Shown: positions 18,075 to 28,014, numbered from the stretch's first letter. The stretch is DNA of 64,000 nucleotides from Niabella sp. (GCF_030150205.1 NZ_JASLGT010000030.1:62001-126000), one strand, 5' to 3'. The notes: generated by a model not told the origin, from the letters alone. Numbers and translations are program-made.

Positions 18075-19075
18075 TTAGACAATATGTTAAAATTGTACAT
18101 GATATTTTTGTATAAAGGGATCAGTTGTTCTGCCCCATTGATCATTTCAATATCCGGTGTTTCTGTTTTTGTGAAATGCTGCAGTGTGCTCAATAATTCG
18201 TTTAAATCGTTCGATATGGAAATGGTTCCTTTAGGACGGGAAACTACATCAGTAGCTATAACGGGTACACCCAGCGATAAAGCTTCTTTTACAGAAATCG
18301 AATCTCCATCCGTGGTTGTAAACCGTATAAAACAATCCGACTCTTTCAGCACAGCATTGAAATCATGCTCGAACGGAATCAGCAATATATTATTGTTGAT
18401 TCCGCCCTTTTTTAATAATTGCGAATAATTAGAAGACGGATCCGAAATGACCAGGGATAAATGCGGCAGCGTATTGAAAATAGTTACCAGGTCGGATATC
18501 TGGTAGATCTCCCGGTTATTTTTATCATAGGAGACATTATAGGCGTTGGTGCAAAACACGAATCCCTTTTTTCTTAATCCGCGAATCTGGCCAAGTATCG
18601 ATGGCTCTAAAGATAATACCTGGTCCGCCGGAATAAAAGCTGAAAACAACTGTGCATTTTTATTAAGCCTGGCAGCTATCTTATAGCTATTGGTATTTAA
18701 TAAAATGGGATATGATGTAAGCCTTACCGACCACCGGTCGAGCCGGTTTTTGAACCGGCCATATCTGTTTAAATCTCCGTGATAGGTGCTTATCAGGCAT
18801 TTGGAGAAAACAAAGCATAATAAGGCGATCAGGAATCTTAGGTAAACATTTGAAGAATGAAGATGTATGAATTTATATTTTAAACAGGCCTTTAGAATGG
18901 TTGTTTTACTGCTTTTATTTATATCGATGAATTTATAGCTGATTCCATTCTTATCTAAATGCGCTAATAGCCGTTTAACATGTACCGTAACGCCACCGAT
19001 CGGTGGGGGTACCGTTCCCAGTACCAGGAATTTGCTTTCAGGTTGATTTAAAGGTATCGTGTTGGTGGAATGCAT
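18071..19075 (-). CDS. GT4-like glycosyltransferase
   Basis: A 334-residue GT-B protein. It starts with FLVLGTVPPPIGGVTVHVKRL, the usual acceptor-side loop of GT4 enzymes, and has a donor-site stretch DGDSISVKEALSLGVPVIATD near residue 275. In the usual E-x7-E motif the first acid is Asp here. There is no membrane segment apart from a short hydrophobic stretch (FLIALLCFVFSKC). It belongs to the exopolysaccharide operon; donor and acceptor unknown. Base composition is more AT-rich than in the flanking enzymes, as is common for locus-specific transferases. Confidence 0.8.
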   Translation of the reverse strand: MHSTNTIPLNQPESKFLVLGTVPPPIGGVTVHVKRLLAHLDKNGISYKFIDINKSSKTTILKACLKYKFIHLHSSNVYLRFLIALLCFVFSKCLISTYHGDLNRYGRFKNRLDRWSVRLTSYPILLNTNSYKIAARLNKNAQLFSAFIPADQVLSLEPSILGQIRGLRKKGFVFCTNAYNVSYDKNNREIYQISDLVTIFNTLPHLSLVISDPSSNYSQLLKKGGINNNILLIPFEHDFNAVLKESDCFIRFTTTDGDSISVKEALSLGVPVIATDVVSRPKGTISISNDLNELLSTLQHFTKTETPDIEMINGAEQLIPLYKNIMYNFNILSK

Positions 19076-19088
19076 ACTGTTTTTTGTC

Positions 19089-20561
19089 TTATTGCAGAAG
19101 GCTCAGCTTTATTGATTCCCATTCGGTAAGACTGGTTGTCTTATTCAACAGGTTGTTGATTAAGGTTTCGGTTTTGCTCTTTCCGTATTTGCTTCTATAT
19201 AAGTTTATGAAGTCGTAGTCGTCTTTTGCAAAGGCCAGCGCTGCCCATCTCAAGCTGGAGAACAGATCATTGCCTTTGCGATAAATCATCGAGTAATCGT
19301 GTACCGGATCATCTGTAAGCGCTCCCCATGTACCCATTAATGACTGTGTAATGGCACTGAATTGTTTATTAAAGCCGCTGCCTACCTCGCAGTAGTTCCA
19401 TGCGCCAATGCCTTTGGCACCCTGTTTCTGGGCTTTCCATCCCATGTTTAAATAGGCCGTTGGCTCCAGGTTCCTGCCGGCCGCTTTAATTTCGTATAAC
19501 CATAACTCACTTTTCCTGTTTTGTGTATTGAGCACTTCGTTAATGATGCTCTCATTTCCAGAATATACTTGCGTGATATCTACATATTGCGTCAGATACC
19601 CGGTACCCTGGGCGCTTAATGTTGTATAAAATGGGGAAGCGATATTGTTGCTACGGCACCATTGAATCATTGCAACCAGCTTTGTAGCGTTGGTTAGGTC
19701 TGGTTCGTCAAACGGATAAAGTACAGCTTTTGAAAAATCGATTCCGCTGGCCACGAATGCCTGCCGGGTTGCCTGGTACCAGTTGAGGAAGTTCGTTTTC
19801 CACGCATCTGACATGAAATCAGCACTGCTCTTATAGTTCATAAACAGCAGATACTTGCTGAATCTTCCATTGGTCCCCTCTAAATAATCACTTAGTTTTG
19901 TTGTATTAATGTCGCCTGCTGTTACGGAAGGTAACGCTGCCGGGGGGATCACCAATACATTTACTTTGTGATCCGTAAGGTCGTTCAGTACAGTTGTTTT
20001 AAGCCCCTCAATCAGCGGGTTATTGAAGTAAGCCCATACATTTAAATTAAGCTGATTGCTGGACTGCGCAGTGCCTACTACTACAGATTGTGAAAAAGTA
20101 GGAATATTGCGGTTTAATGAAAAGCTAACAGATGCATTGCCGGCCTGTAACCCACTGTATTCGATTAAAAAATAGGCGGAGGAAATGGGCGGTAGCGTTA
20201 TGGATTGGGTGAGGTTCAACGGTAATATGACATCCAGTATTTCATTATTCTTGAAATCCCTCATTGCCGGAAGAGAACTGATTTTTACCGAAACGTTCTT
20301 ATTGGATACGATTATTTTACTGAATGATAATTTGATGCCGAAGGTAGTGGTGTTCCGCACTTTTAGTATACGGTAGTTTTTACTATTCAGCAATACCGGG
20401 ATCGCCTGGGTATTGGGCACCACCTGTAAATTACTTGTTTTATTTTGCCAGGGGATGTACCAGGTAACCGGCTGAGCAATTGTGGTATTGCAATTGCTTA
20501 AATTGATAAGAATGAGTATGAATACGCCCTTTATTATATTTTTTAATTGCTTATTTTTCAT
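19089..20561 (-). CDS. Secreted DUF4091-like putative glycoside hydrolase in the exopolysaccharide locus
   Basis: With the ATG at 20561 the product is 490 residues with a signal sequence (hydrophobic KGVFILILINL, then SNC or a cut after TIA). A longer start at 20687 would add 42 basic, poorly conserved residues. An N-terminal beta-sandwich (about 30-190) precedes an (alpha/beta)-barrel-like part with LYPFDEPDL, where Asp-Glu could be catalytic, and GIGAWNYCEV. The layout resembles GH123/DUF4091 enzymes. Placed between glycosyltransferase and polymerase genes, it may trim or edit the nascent polymer in the periplasm (inference). Family assignment is moderate only. Confidence 0.6.
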   Translation of the reverse strand: MKNKQLKNIIKGVFILILINLSNCNTTIAQPVTWYIPWQNKTSNLQVVPNTQAIPVLLNSKNYRILKVRNTTTFGIKLSFSKIIVSNKNVSVKISSLPAMRDFKNNEILDVILPLNLTQSITLPPISSAYFLIEYSGLQAGNASVSFSLNRNIPTFSQSVVVGTAQSSNQLNLNVWAYFNNPLIEGLKTTVLNDLTDHKVNVLVIPPAALPSVTAGDINTTKLSDYLEGTNGRFSKYLLFMNYKSSADFMSDAWKTNFLNWYQATRQAFVASGIDFSKAVLYPFDEPDLTNATKLVAMIQWCRSNNIASPFYTTLSAQGTGYLTQYVDITQVYSGNESIINEVLNTQNRKSELWLYEIKAAGRNLEPTAYLNMGWKAQKQGAKGIGAWNYCEVGSGFNKQFSAITQSLMGTWGALTDDPVHDYSMIYRKGNDLFSSLRWAALAFAKDDYDFINLYRSKYGKSKTETLINNLLNKTTSLTEWESIKLSLLQ

Positions 20562-20689
20562 TGCTTTATTTTTATTGTTTTCAATTGCCTGTGAAACGAT
20601 GTTGTATTTCCGAAGTTGTCTCTTAAACATCGTAAAAAGATTATTTATCTTTAAAATTGAGGGTGTCAATGATATAAGATTTTTCATGC

Positions 20690-22057
20690 TCAGGATTTTA
20701 ATAAAAGATAACCTGTAATTAATAATGCATAAGATCCAATTCCCAAAACAATAATTCTTAAACGTTGTTCCTTTTTATATGAATATAAGACGAGCATGCT
20801 TGCCAAATAGAAGACCGGGAATACACACATGATCCTTCTTGTATCTGCATTCGACGTTGCCCCGAGAACGAGGAGGCAGGATATTAAAAACAGGTAGAAT
20901 GCTTTTTTGTTTCCGGTAATTGATTTTCGTTTATAAAACAAGCCTGTTAACAGGATGATCCATATTACAAACCAGAAAATAGCGGCAATGCTTAATGGCA
21001 ACATGCCTATGTTGTCGAGCCTGTCATAAAACGGGAACGGTAAGGTTTGTGAAAACAGCCCGATTGTAATATGTCTGATGCCAAAAGGAAGTTTTAATAG
21101 TTGCGCACCAAATGAATTACTCCCTGCGGAAGACAAACTCAAGTTGCTGTAGGAATTGGTTGTGTTTGATATGGTTGAAAGGCCTTCTGCGATTTGATTT
21201 CTAAAGAGAAAAAGCACCACAAGCACTGCTACAAAGCCTCCGAAAATGATCACCCCTTTATTCCTGTAATTGTTCTCAAAAAGAAATAAGTACAGGTACA
21301 GGAACAAGAGCGTGATGGAAAACAGACCGTGTTCAGGTCTGAACAGGTAAATAATATAACTTAGGAAAGCCAGTAGAAATACCTTTAATACTGTTTTTTT
21401 TGTGAACATGCTATAAAAATAGATCATAAAACACAGGCCAATGGGCACGTCGCGTAGCAGTTCTGATGAAAAGAAGAAGGAGTAGGAGAGTATCGCATAT
21501 ACAATGGATAACCTGTACGATTTTCTTTCGGGAAAAAAACGGGAGAGTATATTATATAAAAAAGGGATGATCAGTGCAGAGGCAAAAATAACGGTCAGCT
21601 TTTGTACGATGATGTTGTTGGCGTCGATATGATTGGCGAAAAATGCGATAAGACCGGATATGACTGCAAAGGCCCGCCATTCCCTGGAATAAAAGTTTGT
21701 AAGGCCGGCGTTCAACAGCTGTGAGAGGTTATTTGATTTGCCTAACCGATCGGCCGTTGAATAGAACTTTGTGGAATCAATGGCATAAAAATAATCCTGG
21801 AACGGATTTGATACATAAAAAGAACTACACAGGTACGAATAAATGAGGTAGATCGTAAAGAATAAAGAAAACAGGCGGATAGAGGCCGCTCTCTTTTCTT
21901 GTGGAAAAGCGCACGTGATGATCACGTTGCCGGATAGAATCCAAAAAAGCGAAAACAATAAAACAGACATTTTCTGTTCGATTAATGATATCGCAGATAT
22001 TACAATTAATAGGAGGATCTGTATCCCATAATTTTTATTATCCTGTTTAACTATCAT
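20690..22057 (-). CDS. Polytopic membrane protein, candidate Wzy polymerase
   Basis: A 455-residue, strongly hydrophobic protein with about 11-12 predicted membrane helices and a central loop between FFLFRNQIAEG and GIRHITIGLF. Motifs such as SSELLRDVP and YLFRPEHG resemble GT39/Wzy-type membrane enzymes that use lipid-linked substrates. The locus has a flippase and export genes but no other polymerase candidate, so Wzy is inferred from context. Wzy proteins diverge strongly, and an O-mannosyltransferase-like function remains possible. AT-rich compared with its flanks. Confidence 0.6.
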   Translation of the reverse strand: MIVKQDNKNYGIQILLLIVISAISLIEQKMSVLLFSLFWILSGNVIITCAFPQEKRAASIRLFSLFFTIYLIYSYLCSSFYVSNPFQDYFYAIDSTKFYSTADRLGKSNNLSQLLNAGLTNFYSREWRAFAVISGLIAFFANHIDANNIIVQKLTVIFASALIIPFLYNILSRFFPERKSYRLSIVYAILSYSFFFSSELLRDVPIGLCFMIYFYSMFTKKTVLKVFLLAFLSYIIYLFRPEHGLFSITLLFLYLYLFLFENNYRNKGVIIFGGFVAVLVVLFLFRNQIAEGLSTISNTTNSYSNLSLSSAGSNSFGAQLLKLPFGIRHITIGLFSQTLPFPFYDRLDNIGMLPLSIAAIFWFVIWIILLTGLFYKRKSITGNKKAFYLFLISCLLVLGATSNADTRRIMCVFPVFYLASMLVLYSYKKEQRLRIIVLGIGSYALLITGYLLLKS

Positions 22058-22124
22058 ATCTCTTTAAATCTGTTTAAAACCCGGAGGATTAGTACGTGAA
22101 ACCTGTAGTCCTCAATCAGGGTGC

Positions 22125-23249
22125 TTACATTTTGTTTTTAAGCATTATTTTATTGTATACGGCCTCATATTTCGATGCGCAGGCATCCATAGTATATTCC
22201 TGGTTGTATTTATTTTTCAAATTGCTTTTTAATACATCCCTGTCGCTTTTTGACAGGAGGAGCGCGTCTTGTAAACACCTGCTATACGCTCCGGTTGACA
22301 GATCTTCGGATATAAATCCATCCGGTCCTACCATTTGAGGCATGCTGCCTACAGGAGTTACTATCGGAATGGTGCCCATCGCAAATGCTTCGATAAGGCT
22401 GATCGGCATCCCTTCGTAGATGCTGGAGAAACAGATGAAGTCGGCCTGTTGCAAATAATCCAGAACATTGTTTTTTTCTCCCAGGTAAAAAAAACTTGAA
22501 TTTTCATCTTCAATTGTGGCACGTACTTTTTCCCATTCGTCCGGCTCATTTATCCGGCCAATCAAAAATAGAACTACATTGTTATTTATTTTTGCTAATT
22601 CCTTGAATGAATTGATTAAGAGCGTGATGTTTTTTGGATGACTGATCCTGCCAACGAACAAAAAGACAGCAGGAGCAGTTGAGGCACTTTCTATAAACGC
22701 TGTTATTTCATTAGACGTCGTATGGCCATCTGTAATGATGGTTCTTCCGTTATCAATTTGGTAAAACTGGGTTTTAGGAAAATGCTGTATAAACCCCTTT
22801 TCAAAAACATTGGAAATCAGCACGGGGGTACAGAAATCTGTCCTGTAAAAGAATTTTTTCAATAAAAAGTCTGCCTTGGAGATCCTGTCTTTTTCAACCT
22901 GGGTATGAATCGTATGAACTCCTTTGATTTTTTTCCTAAAAAGGTAAACAACCGGGTATACATATCGGATGGTGCCTATATGTGTATGTACAATATCAGG
23001 TTGCTCTTTTTTTAAAACCTTATAGATCTTTTTATAGATACTTAAATCCAATCCTAATTTTTTATCCAGACAAATCAGTTTTACATGCTTTGACACGCCA
23101 TTCCACAGCGTTTGCTGCCGGATGGTTTTGCGGGAGTAAAAGACCACGAGTACGACACTATTGGTTTCAGCCTGTTTATTCGCTAGGTCGACAACAAAAC
23201 GTTCTGCCCCTCCTGATAGTAAATTGGGAATAAATTGCATTATTTTCAT
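22125..23249 (-). CDS. GT4 glycosyltransferase
   Basis: A 374-residue GT-B transferase. Acceptor-side loop MQFIPNLLSGGAERFVVDLA, nucleotide-sugar region FLFVGRISHPKNITLLINSF (about 190-209), and a complete E-x7-E motif in YEGMPISLIEAFAMGTIPIV (about 278-297). Members add hexoses or HexNAc with retention of configuration. The stop of the pyruvyltransferase gene directly abuts this start, so they are co-transcribed. Sugar specificity unknown. Confidence 0.88.
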   Translation of the reverse strand: MKIMQFIPNLLSGGAERFVVDLANKQAETNSVVLVVFYSRKTIRQQTLWNGVSKHVKLICLDKKLGLDLSIYKKIYKVLKKEQPDIVHTHIGTIRYVYPVVYLFRKKIKGVHTIHTQVEKDRISKADFLLKKFFYRTDFCTPVLISNVFEKGFIQHFPKTQFYQIDNGRTIITDGHTTSNEITAFIESASTAPAVFLFVGRISHPKNITLLINSFKELAKINNNVVLFLIGRINEPDEWEKVRATIEDENSSFFYLGEKNNVLDYLQQADFICFSSIYEGMPISLIEAFAMGTIPIVTPVGSMPQMVGPDGFISEDLSTGAYSRCLQDALLLSKSDRDVLKSNLKNKYNQEYTMDACASKYEAVYNKIMLKNKM

Positions 23250-24257
23250 CTACTGATCATTTTGGATAAAATCAAAGCACCGCTCTTGCAATTTCTCCGA
23301 AATCGCTTTTGAGTTTTCCGGATTTTTTATGTTGTTCCAATCGAATTCCCCCGGTACCAGAAGGTTGGGGTATTTTCGCCTGGTTTCATCATTGATGACC
23401 TCATTGTGATCTAATAAAACATTCAGGTGTTCAATAGTTCCCGAAAGCCTGGCTATTTCATTTTCGTGTTTCAGCCCGCCGCCATGTACGAAGATCACCG
23501 GTGTTCCAACTGCCAGGCAAGGCAGCGCACAATGGATTCTTGAAGTGATTACGAGCTTTGCTCTTGCGTATCTCCGGAGTAAATTGCGGGCGTATTCGAA
23601 TCGGTCTGTCCTCGGGATATCTTTATTTTTGTAAGCATGGGATATATATATGGCTTTGGATAAGATCTCATCAGGAATCAATGACCGGATCTTTTTCTTC
23701 CAAAGCCCTTTTTTGTAGTATTTTCCGTTTAATAAATGAATGATTTTACGTTTGCTATCCAATTTATACAGATCATCGAAGTTCTCTTTGAACAGTACAT
23801 CTACCATTAAGATCTCATCGGTTCTTTCATTTTCATCCCGGAGTTTGTACTTCAACCCTAAAGTTGTTGTAAGACAAAAGCTATAAAAAGCATCGATGCC
23901 ATATCGCTGCAGATGCTGAAGTGTTGAATAGTCCCTGCATCCGATCGGTGCATTGCTCTTCAGATAGTCTACATTTTCCTGTTTCGACAGAAGGCGCTCC
24001 GCATAGGCCTGATTCAGGTGAAAAGATATGAACAAGGGAATAATGTCGGCTGTTGGTGGCCAGTTTTCGGGTTTGTAAGTGAACCAGCCATTCATGATTA
24101 TTTTGTGTTTCTCACCTAAATTTTCATTCAGGTGATCTCTGTAAACCAACCGGTCTACCTGCGGCAGATATTGTTCTGCAGCGAGGCTTTGGATATGATC
24201 TCCAATATTAAAAAGCCCATCCGCACTCTCTTCATAATTTAACAGCCCATATTTCAT
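23250..24257 (-). CDS. Polysaccharide pyruvyl transferase family protein
   Basis: A 335-residue protein of the PS_pyruv_trans family. It shows the family pattern NIGDHIQSLAAEQYLP near the start, a conserved APIGCRDYSTLQHLQRYGI segment (about 117-135), and the C-terminal KLVITSRIHCALPCLAVGTP motif with RxHxxxP. Such enzymes transfer pyruvate from phosphoenolpyruvate to a sugar hydroxyl pair, adding a negative ketal to the repeat unit. Together with the UDP-sugar dehydrogenase this predicts an acidic polymer. No signal peptide; cytoplasmic action on lipid-linked intermediates is expected. Confidence 0.85.
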   Translation of the reverse strand: MKYGLLNYEESADGLFNIGDHIQSLAAEQYLPQVDRLVYRDHLNENLGEKHKIIMNGWFTYKPENWPPTADIIPLFISFHLNQAYAERLLSKQENVDYLKSNAPIGCRDYSTLQHLQRYGIDAFYSFCLTTTLGLKYKLRDENERTDEILMVDVLFKENFDDLYKLDSKRKIIHLLNGKYYKKGLWKKKIRSLIPDEILSKAIYISHAYKNKDIPRTDRFEYARNLLRRYARAKLVITSRIHCALPCLAVGTPVIFVHGGGLKHENEIARLSGTIEHLNVLLDHNEVINDETRRKYPNLLVPGEFDWNNIKNPENSKAISEKLQERCFDFIQNDQ

Positions 24258-24260
24258 AAA

Positions 24261-25652
24261 CTACTTTTTTATAATTAATTTTTTCGAATTATTGTACAGG
24301 TATCTCAGAAGTTCTTTGTTATAAATAAAAAACAGGAGGAGGCTGATCACTAACAAACTGTAAGTGCCTGTCGTATTGTTTAAAAACAAAATGGCCATAC
24401 AGGCAACCGATGCTGCAAAGAGCAGCAGGATCTCCTTATTATTGATCCGAACCTCAAATTTTTTAGATATGTATCGGTACCTTATGATGTACATTACCAG
24501 GAAGCTTAATAAAGAACCCAGCGCAGGAGCATAAAGCCCGATAAATGGCATCATACCTCCACTAACAAGAATATTGATGATCCCTCCGACAATAGTGGTA
24601 TAAAACAGGCCCTTTGTATCTCTGAATTTCAGGTAATAGGCACCTATATAGGAGGAAAAAGCCATGAAGGCGGTGGACATATAAAGCAGCGGCATATATT
24701 TCCAGGCCTCGTAAAACTCTTTTGATAATGTAAATCGTGTGAGCAGCGGGGTAATTAAAATGAAAATGTTTATAAGCGTAAAGTCGAACCGTATATAGGT
24801 ATTGAAAAATCTGGAATTAAAGCCGCTTTTTTCATCCAGGGCATGATCCTGAACCGCAAGTATGAAAACGGAATTGACCATCATGATCAGGCTTGGATAT
24901 TTTGTGGATACCGCAAAGATCCCGTTCGCGTCCATATTCAGCCAGTATAAAATGATAAACCGGTCTGACATCGTGATCAGAAACCAGCTGATTGTATTGG
25001 GCACCAGTGGCCAGGAATATTTTAGCAACTCAACAACAACCTGTTTTTTTGTTTTAGAAAACGAAATGTATCTCAACAGCCCCCCCTTAAACAGTAGAAG
25101 CAGGCATGCAAAACAGTTGGCCAGGATAGAAGCAATTAATAGCCCGTATATGCCCTTTTTAAAAAGAACCAAAAATACCAGGCAAAGAGATAGGAGGGCA
25201 ACGGTATTTGCGATCCCTACAGTTGCATACAGTTGCTTTTTGCCGAGTCCCCGGGTAACCTGAAGCAGGAAGGGGAGCATGCAGGAAAAAAATAGCAGCA
25301 GGAGAAATTCTGTTATAAATGCGAATGGTACAAAAACGGAAATGATTAAAAAAAGAATGGCGCATATAATGATTGAAACCAAAACATATCCGAATGCGCT
25401 TGAAATTATTTCTGAACGTTCTTCTGCGCCTGTTATTTCAAATAAATTTCTATATACTGCGTCGCCTATTTGTAAGGTAACTACCGGCACCAGGAATGTA
25501 ATACCGGTAATGATCAGATCGTAAATTCCATATTCGGACTTGGTGAGATAATACGAAAACAAACTTACCAATGCCAGCGATAATATCTTACTGCCAAAAT
25601 TTCCTATTGCGTATACAACTGAACTTTTAAAAATATTGAGTGAATCACTCAT
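24261..25652 (-). CDS. Oligosaccharide flippase (Wzx-like)
   Basis: A 463-residue membrane protein of the polysaccharide transporter (MOP) superfamily with roughly 12-14 helices. The start SLNIFKSSVVYAIGNFGSKIL and the SWPLVPNTISWFLITMSDRF segment (about 214-233) are typical of Wzx-type flippases. It would move the undecaprenyl-linked repeat unit across the inner membrane before polymerisation. It precedes the pyruvyltransferase gene with a 3-base gap. AT-rich, like the other locus-specific membrane gene. Confidence 0.88.
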   Translation of the reverse strand: MSDSLNIFKSSVVYAIGNFGSKILSLALVSLFSYYLTKSEYGIYDLIITGITFLVPVVTLQIGDAVYRNLFEITGAEERSEIISSAFGYVLVSIIICAILFLIISVFVPFAFITEFLLLLFFSCMLPFLLQVTRGLGKKQLYATVGIANTVALLSLCLVFLVLFKKGIYGLLIASILANCFACLLLLFKGGLLRYISFSKTKKQVVVELLKYSWPLVPNTISWFLITMSDRFIILYWLNMDANGIFAVSTKYPSLIMMVNSVFILAVQDHALDEKSGFNSRFFNTYIRFDFTLINIFILITPLLTRFTLSKEFYEAWKYMPLLYMSTAFMAFSSYIGAYYLKFRDTKGLFYTTIVGGIINILVSGGMMPFIGLYAPALGSLLSFLVMYIIRYRYISKKFEVRINNKEILLLFAASVACMAILFLNNTTGTYSLLVISLLLFFIYNKELLRYLYNNSKKLIIKK

Positions 25653-25687
25653 ATAATATTTTGTAGATAATACGAATTAATAAATAA

Positions 25688-26968
25688 CTATAGCCTTCCG
25701 TCAACCAGCTCCCTGTCTATAAGAGACTTGGCGTCAAATATTACGGTGTCTGCTTCTTTATATTTTTGATACGACAATTGTTTGAACTCATTATGCGCTA
25801 CAGCAATAACCACTGCTTTGTAATCTTTTTCTTCCAGCCGGCTGCTAATGGGTACTCCGTATTCGTGTGCTACTTCCTGTTTGTTGGCCCATGGGTCATA
25901 TATATCTACTTCAAGGCCATATTGTACCAATTCCTCGTAAATGTCCACTACTTTAGTATTGCGTACGTCAGGACAGTTCTCTTTGAATGTTACGCCCAGG
26001 ATCAGCGCCTTTGCGCCCTTGATCGTATGTCCTTTCTGGATCATTAGCTTTACCACTTTGCCTGCAATAAATTGCCCCATGAAATCGTTTACGCGTCGTC
26101 CGGATAAAATTACCTGGGGATGATAACCGAGTTGCGTGGCTTTGTGCGCCAGGTAGTAGGGGTCTACACTAATACAATGGCCGCCCACCAGCCCCGGTTT
26201 GTATTTCAAAAAATTATATTTGGTACCTGCGGCTTCCAGCACATCAGTGGTGTCGATACCCACCCGGTCAAAGATCAGGGAAAGTTCATTTACGAAAGAG
26301 ATATTCACATCTCTTTGCGCATTTTCAATGGCCTTGGATGCCTCGGCTACTTTGATGCTTGGCGCCAGATGTGTACCAGCTATAATAATTGTTTGATATA
26401 ACTTGTTAATGACCTGTGCTATTTCGGGGGTTGATCCGGAAGTGACCTTCATAACAGAGGTTAATGTGTGCACTTTATCTCCGGGATTGATCCGCTCCGG
26501 CGAATAGCCGGCAAAAAAATCTTCATTGAATTTCAGGCCCGAAAATTTTTCCAGGACCGGAACGCAATCCTCTTCCGTACAGCCGGGATATACAGTCGAT
26601 TCATAAATTACGATATCGCCTTTTTTCAGAATCGTGCCCAGCATCTCTGAAGCTTTAAGTAAAGGGCTAAGATCGGGCGCATTATATTTATCAATAGGAG
26701 TGGGTACGGTTACTATAAAAATAGTTGCTGTTTTTAATACGTCTAATGAAGAAGTGCAGGTTAACCCCTTGCTGCCGTTGGTATTCTTTGCAGTTTTTAA
26801 TGCGTGTTCAAGCTTGGCAACGTCTGCTTCAAGCGTACGGTCTTTGCCATTATTCAGCTCTTCAACTCTTTCTTTATTAATATCAAATCCTACAACAGGA
26901 TAATGTGCCGCAAATTCAATTGCCAGGGGCAACCCTACATAGCCGAGGCCTATTACAGAGATCTTCAT
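25688..26968 (-). CDS. Nucleotide-sugar 6-dehydrogenase (UDP-HexNAc dehydrogenase type)
   Basis: About 426 residues starting at the ATG at 26968 (MKISVIGLGYVGLPLA); an ATG two codons upstream is also possible. The protein has NAD-binding GLGYVGLPLA, VPTPID, the substrate-binding KVAEASKAIENAQRDVN, the catalytic Cys in GGHCISVDPYYLAHK (about residue 260) and the closing UDP-binding domain (GVTFKENCPDVRNTK). It resembles WecC/WbpA/TviB enzymes that oxidise C6 of UDP-GlcNAc, UDP-GalNAc or UDP-ManNAc to the uronic acid; with WecB in the same locus, UDP-ManNAcA is one possibility. The exact substrate is not decided by sequence. Confidence 0.9.
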   Translation of the reverse strand: MKISVIGLGYVGLPLAIEFAAHYPVVGFDINKERVEELNNGKDRTLEADVAKLEHALKTAKNTNGSKGLTCTSSLDVLKTATIFIVTVPTPIDKYNAPDLSPLLKASEMLGTILKKGDIVIYESTVYPGCTEEDCVPVLEKFSGLKFNEDFFAGYSPERINPGDKVHTLTSVMKVTSGSTPEIAQVINKLYQTIIIAGTHLAPSIKVAEASKAIENAQRDVNISFVNELSLIFDRVGIDTTDVLEAAGTKYNFLKYKPGLVGGHCISVDPYYLAHKATQLGYHPQVILSGRRVNDFMGQFIAGKVVKLMIQKGHTIKGAKALILGVTFKENCPDVRNTKVVDIYEELVQYGLEVDIYDPWANKQEVAHEYGVPISSRLEEKDYKAVVIAVAHNEFKQLSYQKYKEADTVIFDAKSLIDRELVDGRL

Positions 26969-27311
26969 GGTCATTTGGTTATAATTATGCTATCGATTAA
27001 ATTTTTTTTCTTTTTGAAATATTGTCATTAAGCCAGCTTAATAAATCCCTTACGGAAATTTTGCCGGAAACCCGGCTGTATGCTGTATGATTTTGTTAAA
27101 CCCGGGTGCAAATTGCTTTCCCGCAAAATTGCTGTGGCGATGCCCTTGTTTATACAGCCGCTGCTCATAATATGAGATGAATGACCGGGTAACACCGATT
27201 GCAGAAAAATAATTTTATGATCGGAGAGGGCAAATAGTTTCTGCTGGTTTCCCGGGGAACTCAATATTAACAATACTTCAAAGAACTAGTGCATGTTTTA
27301 ATATTCATAAT
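26969..27311. other. Intergenic gap inside the exopolysaccharide locus
   Basis: 343 bases between the acetyltransferase and dehydrogenase genes, unusually long for this tightly packed locus. An 81-codon minus-strand frame (27028-27273) has no family resemblance I recognise and no signal peptide. The interval could hold a promoter for the downstream genes or a gene remnant; I see no clear promoter box or terminator. Confidence 0.4.
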
Positions 27312-27890
27312 TCATACTTTTTTTTCTATGTATCCGGTAGCTCCGTCATAGGATATGATTTTACCGGGGATCCCCACTACTACTGCGTCGTCCGGGACAT
27401 CGCGGGTGATGACCGCATTGGCGCCAATAGCTACGTTGTTACCGATGGTAATCTTCCCGACAATTTTTGCTCCGGGGGCAATATAGACCTCATCGCCCAG
27501 GATAGCGGCACCTTTAAATGCACCTCTGTTCGCCTGGCCTATTGTTACCCCCTGGGATATGTTTACATTTTTGCCCAGCGTGGCATTTAGGTTTACAACG
27601 ATGTCACCAAAATGGCCAATATACAGGCCTTTGTTGATGTTGGTCGGATAAGGTATCTGGATTCCGTATTTAATGGAATAATGTCTTAGTCGCAGCCGGC
27701 AATACAGCCCAGCAATTTTGTTTCTGCCACTGTAATAGTTCGCACATCTTAGCCAAAAGGAATATCTGAAGCCGGGAATCCTGAAGTACCCCTTCAGTAA
27801 ATCGCCGTTCCCAACAGTTTTGCCTATATACCTGTATAAGTCGCACCTGATAAATTCTTTTAATTGTGTAAAACTTTCAATCTTGTACAT
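27312..27890 (-). CDS. Hexapeptide-repeat acetyltransferase (serine acetyltransferase-like)
   Basis: A 192-residue left-handed beta-helix acyltransferase. After an N-terminal helical part, imperfect hexapeptides run from about residue 95 (YIGHFGDIVVNLNATLGKNV, ISQGVTIGQ, GDEVYIAPGAKIVGKITIGN, VAIGANAVITRDV), closing with VPDDAVVVGIPGKII. It looks like CysE-related polysaccharide O-acetyltransferases such as WcaB. In this locus it probably acetylates a sugar of the repeat unit with acetyl-CoA. The next gene upstream (tyrosine kinase) is 124 bases away. Confidence 0.85.
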   Translation of the reverse strand: MYKIESFTQLKEFIRCDLYRYIGKTVGNGDLLKGYFRIPGFRYSFWLRCANYYSGRNKIAGLYCRLRLRHYSIKYGIQIPYPTNINKGLYIGHFGDIVVNLNATLGKNVNISQGVTIGQANRGAFKGAAILGDEVYIAPGAKIVGKITIGNNVAIGANAVITRDVPDDAVVVGIPGKIISYDGATGYIEKKV

Positions 27891-28014
27891 ACACCGGTTA
27901 TTGATTACTGATCTTCTGTATAATTATAAATCAACAGATAAGGTTCTGATCGCATTTAAACGATCCGGGGAGATTGCCGGGTTATTCGCGTCGCACTCCA
28001 TGACGAACAGAAAC

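Noticed and set aside
27028..27273. 81-codon minus-strand frame in the EPS gap
   Set aside because: No recognisable domain, signal or conserved composition; treated as intergenic.
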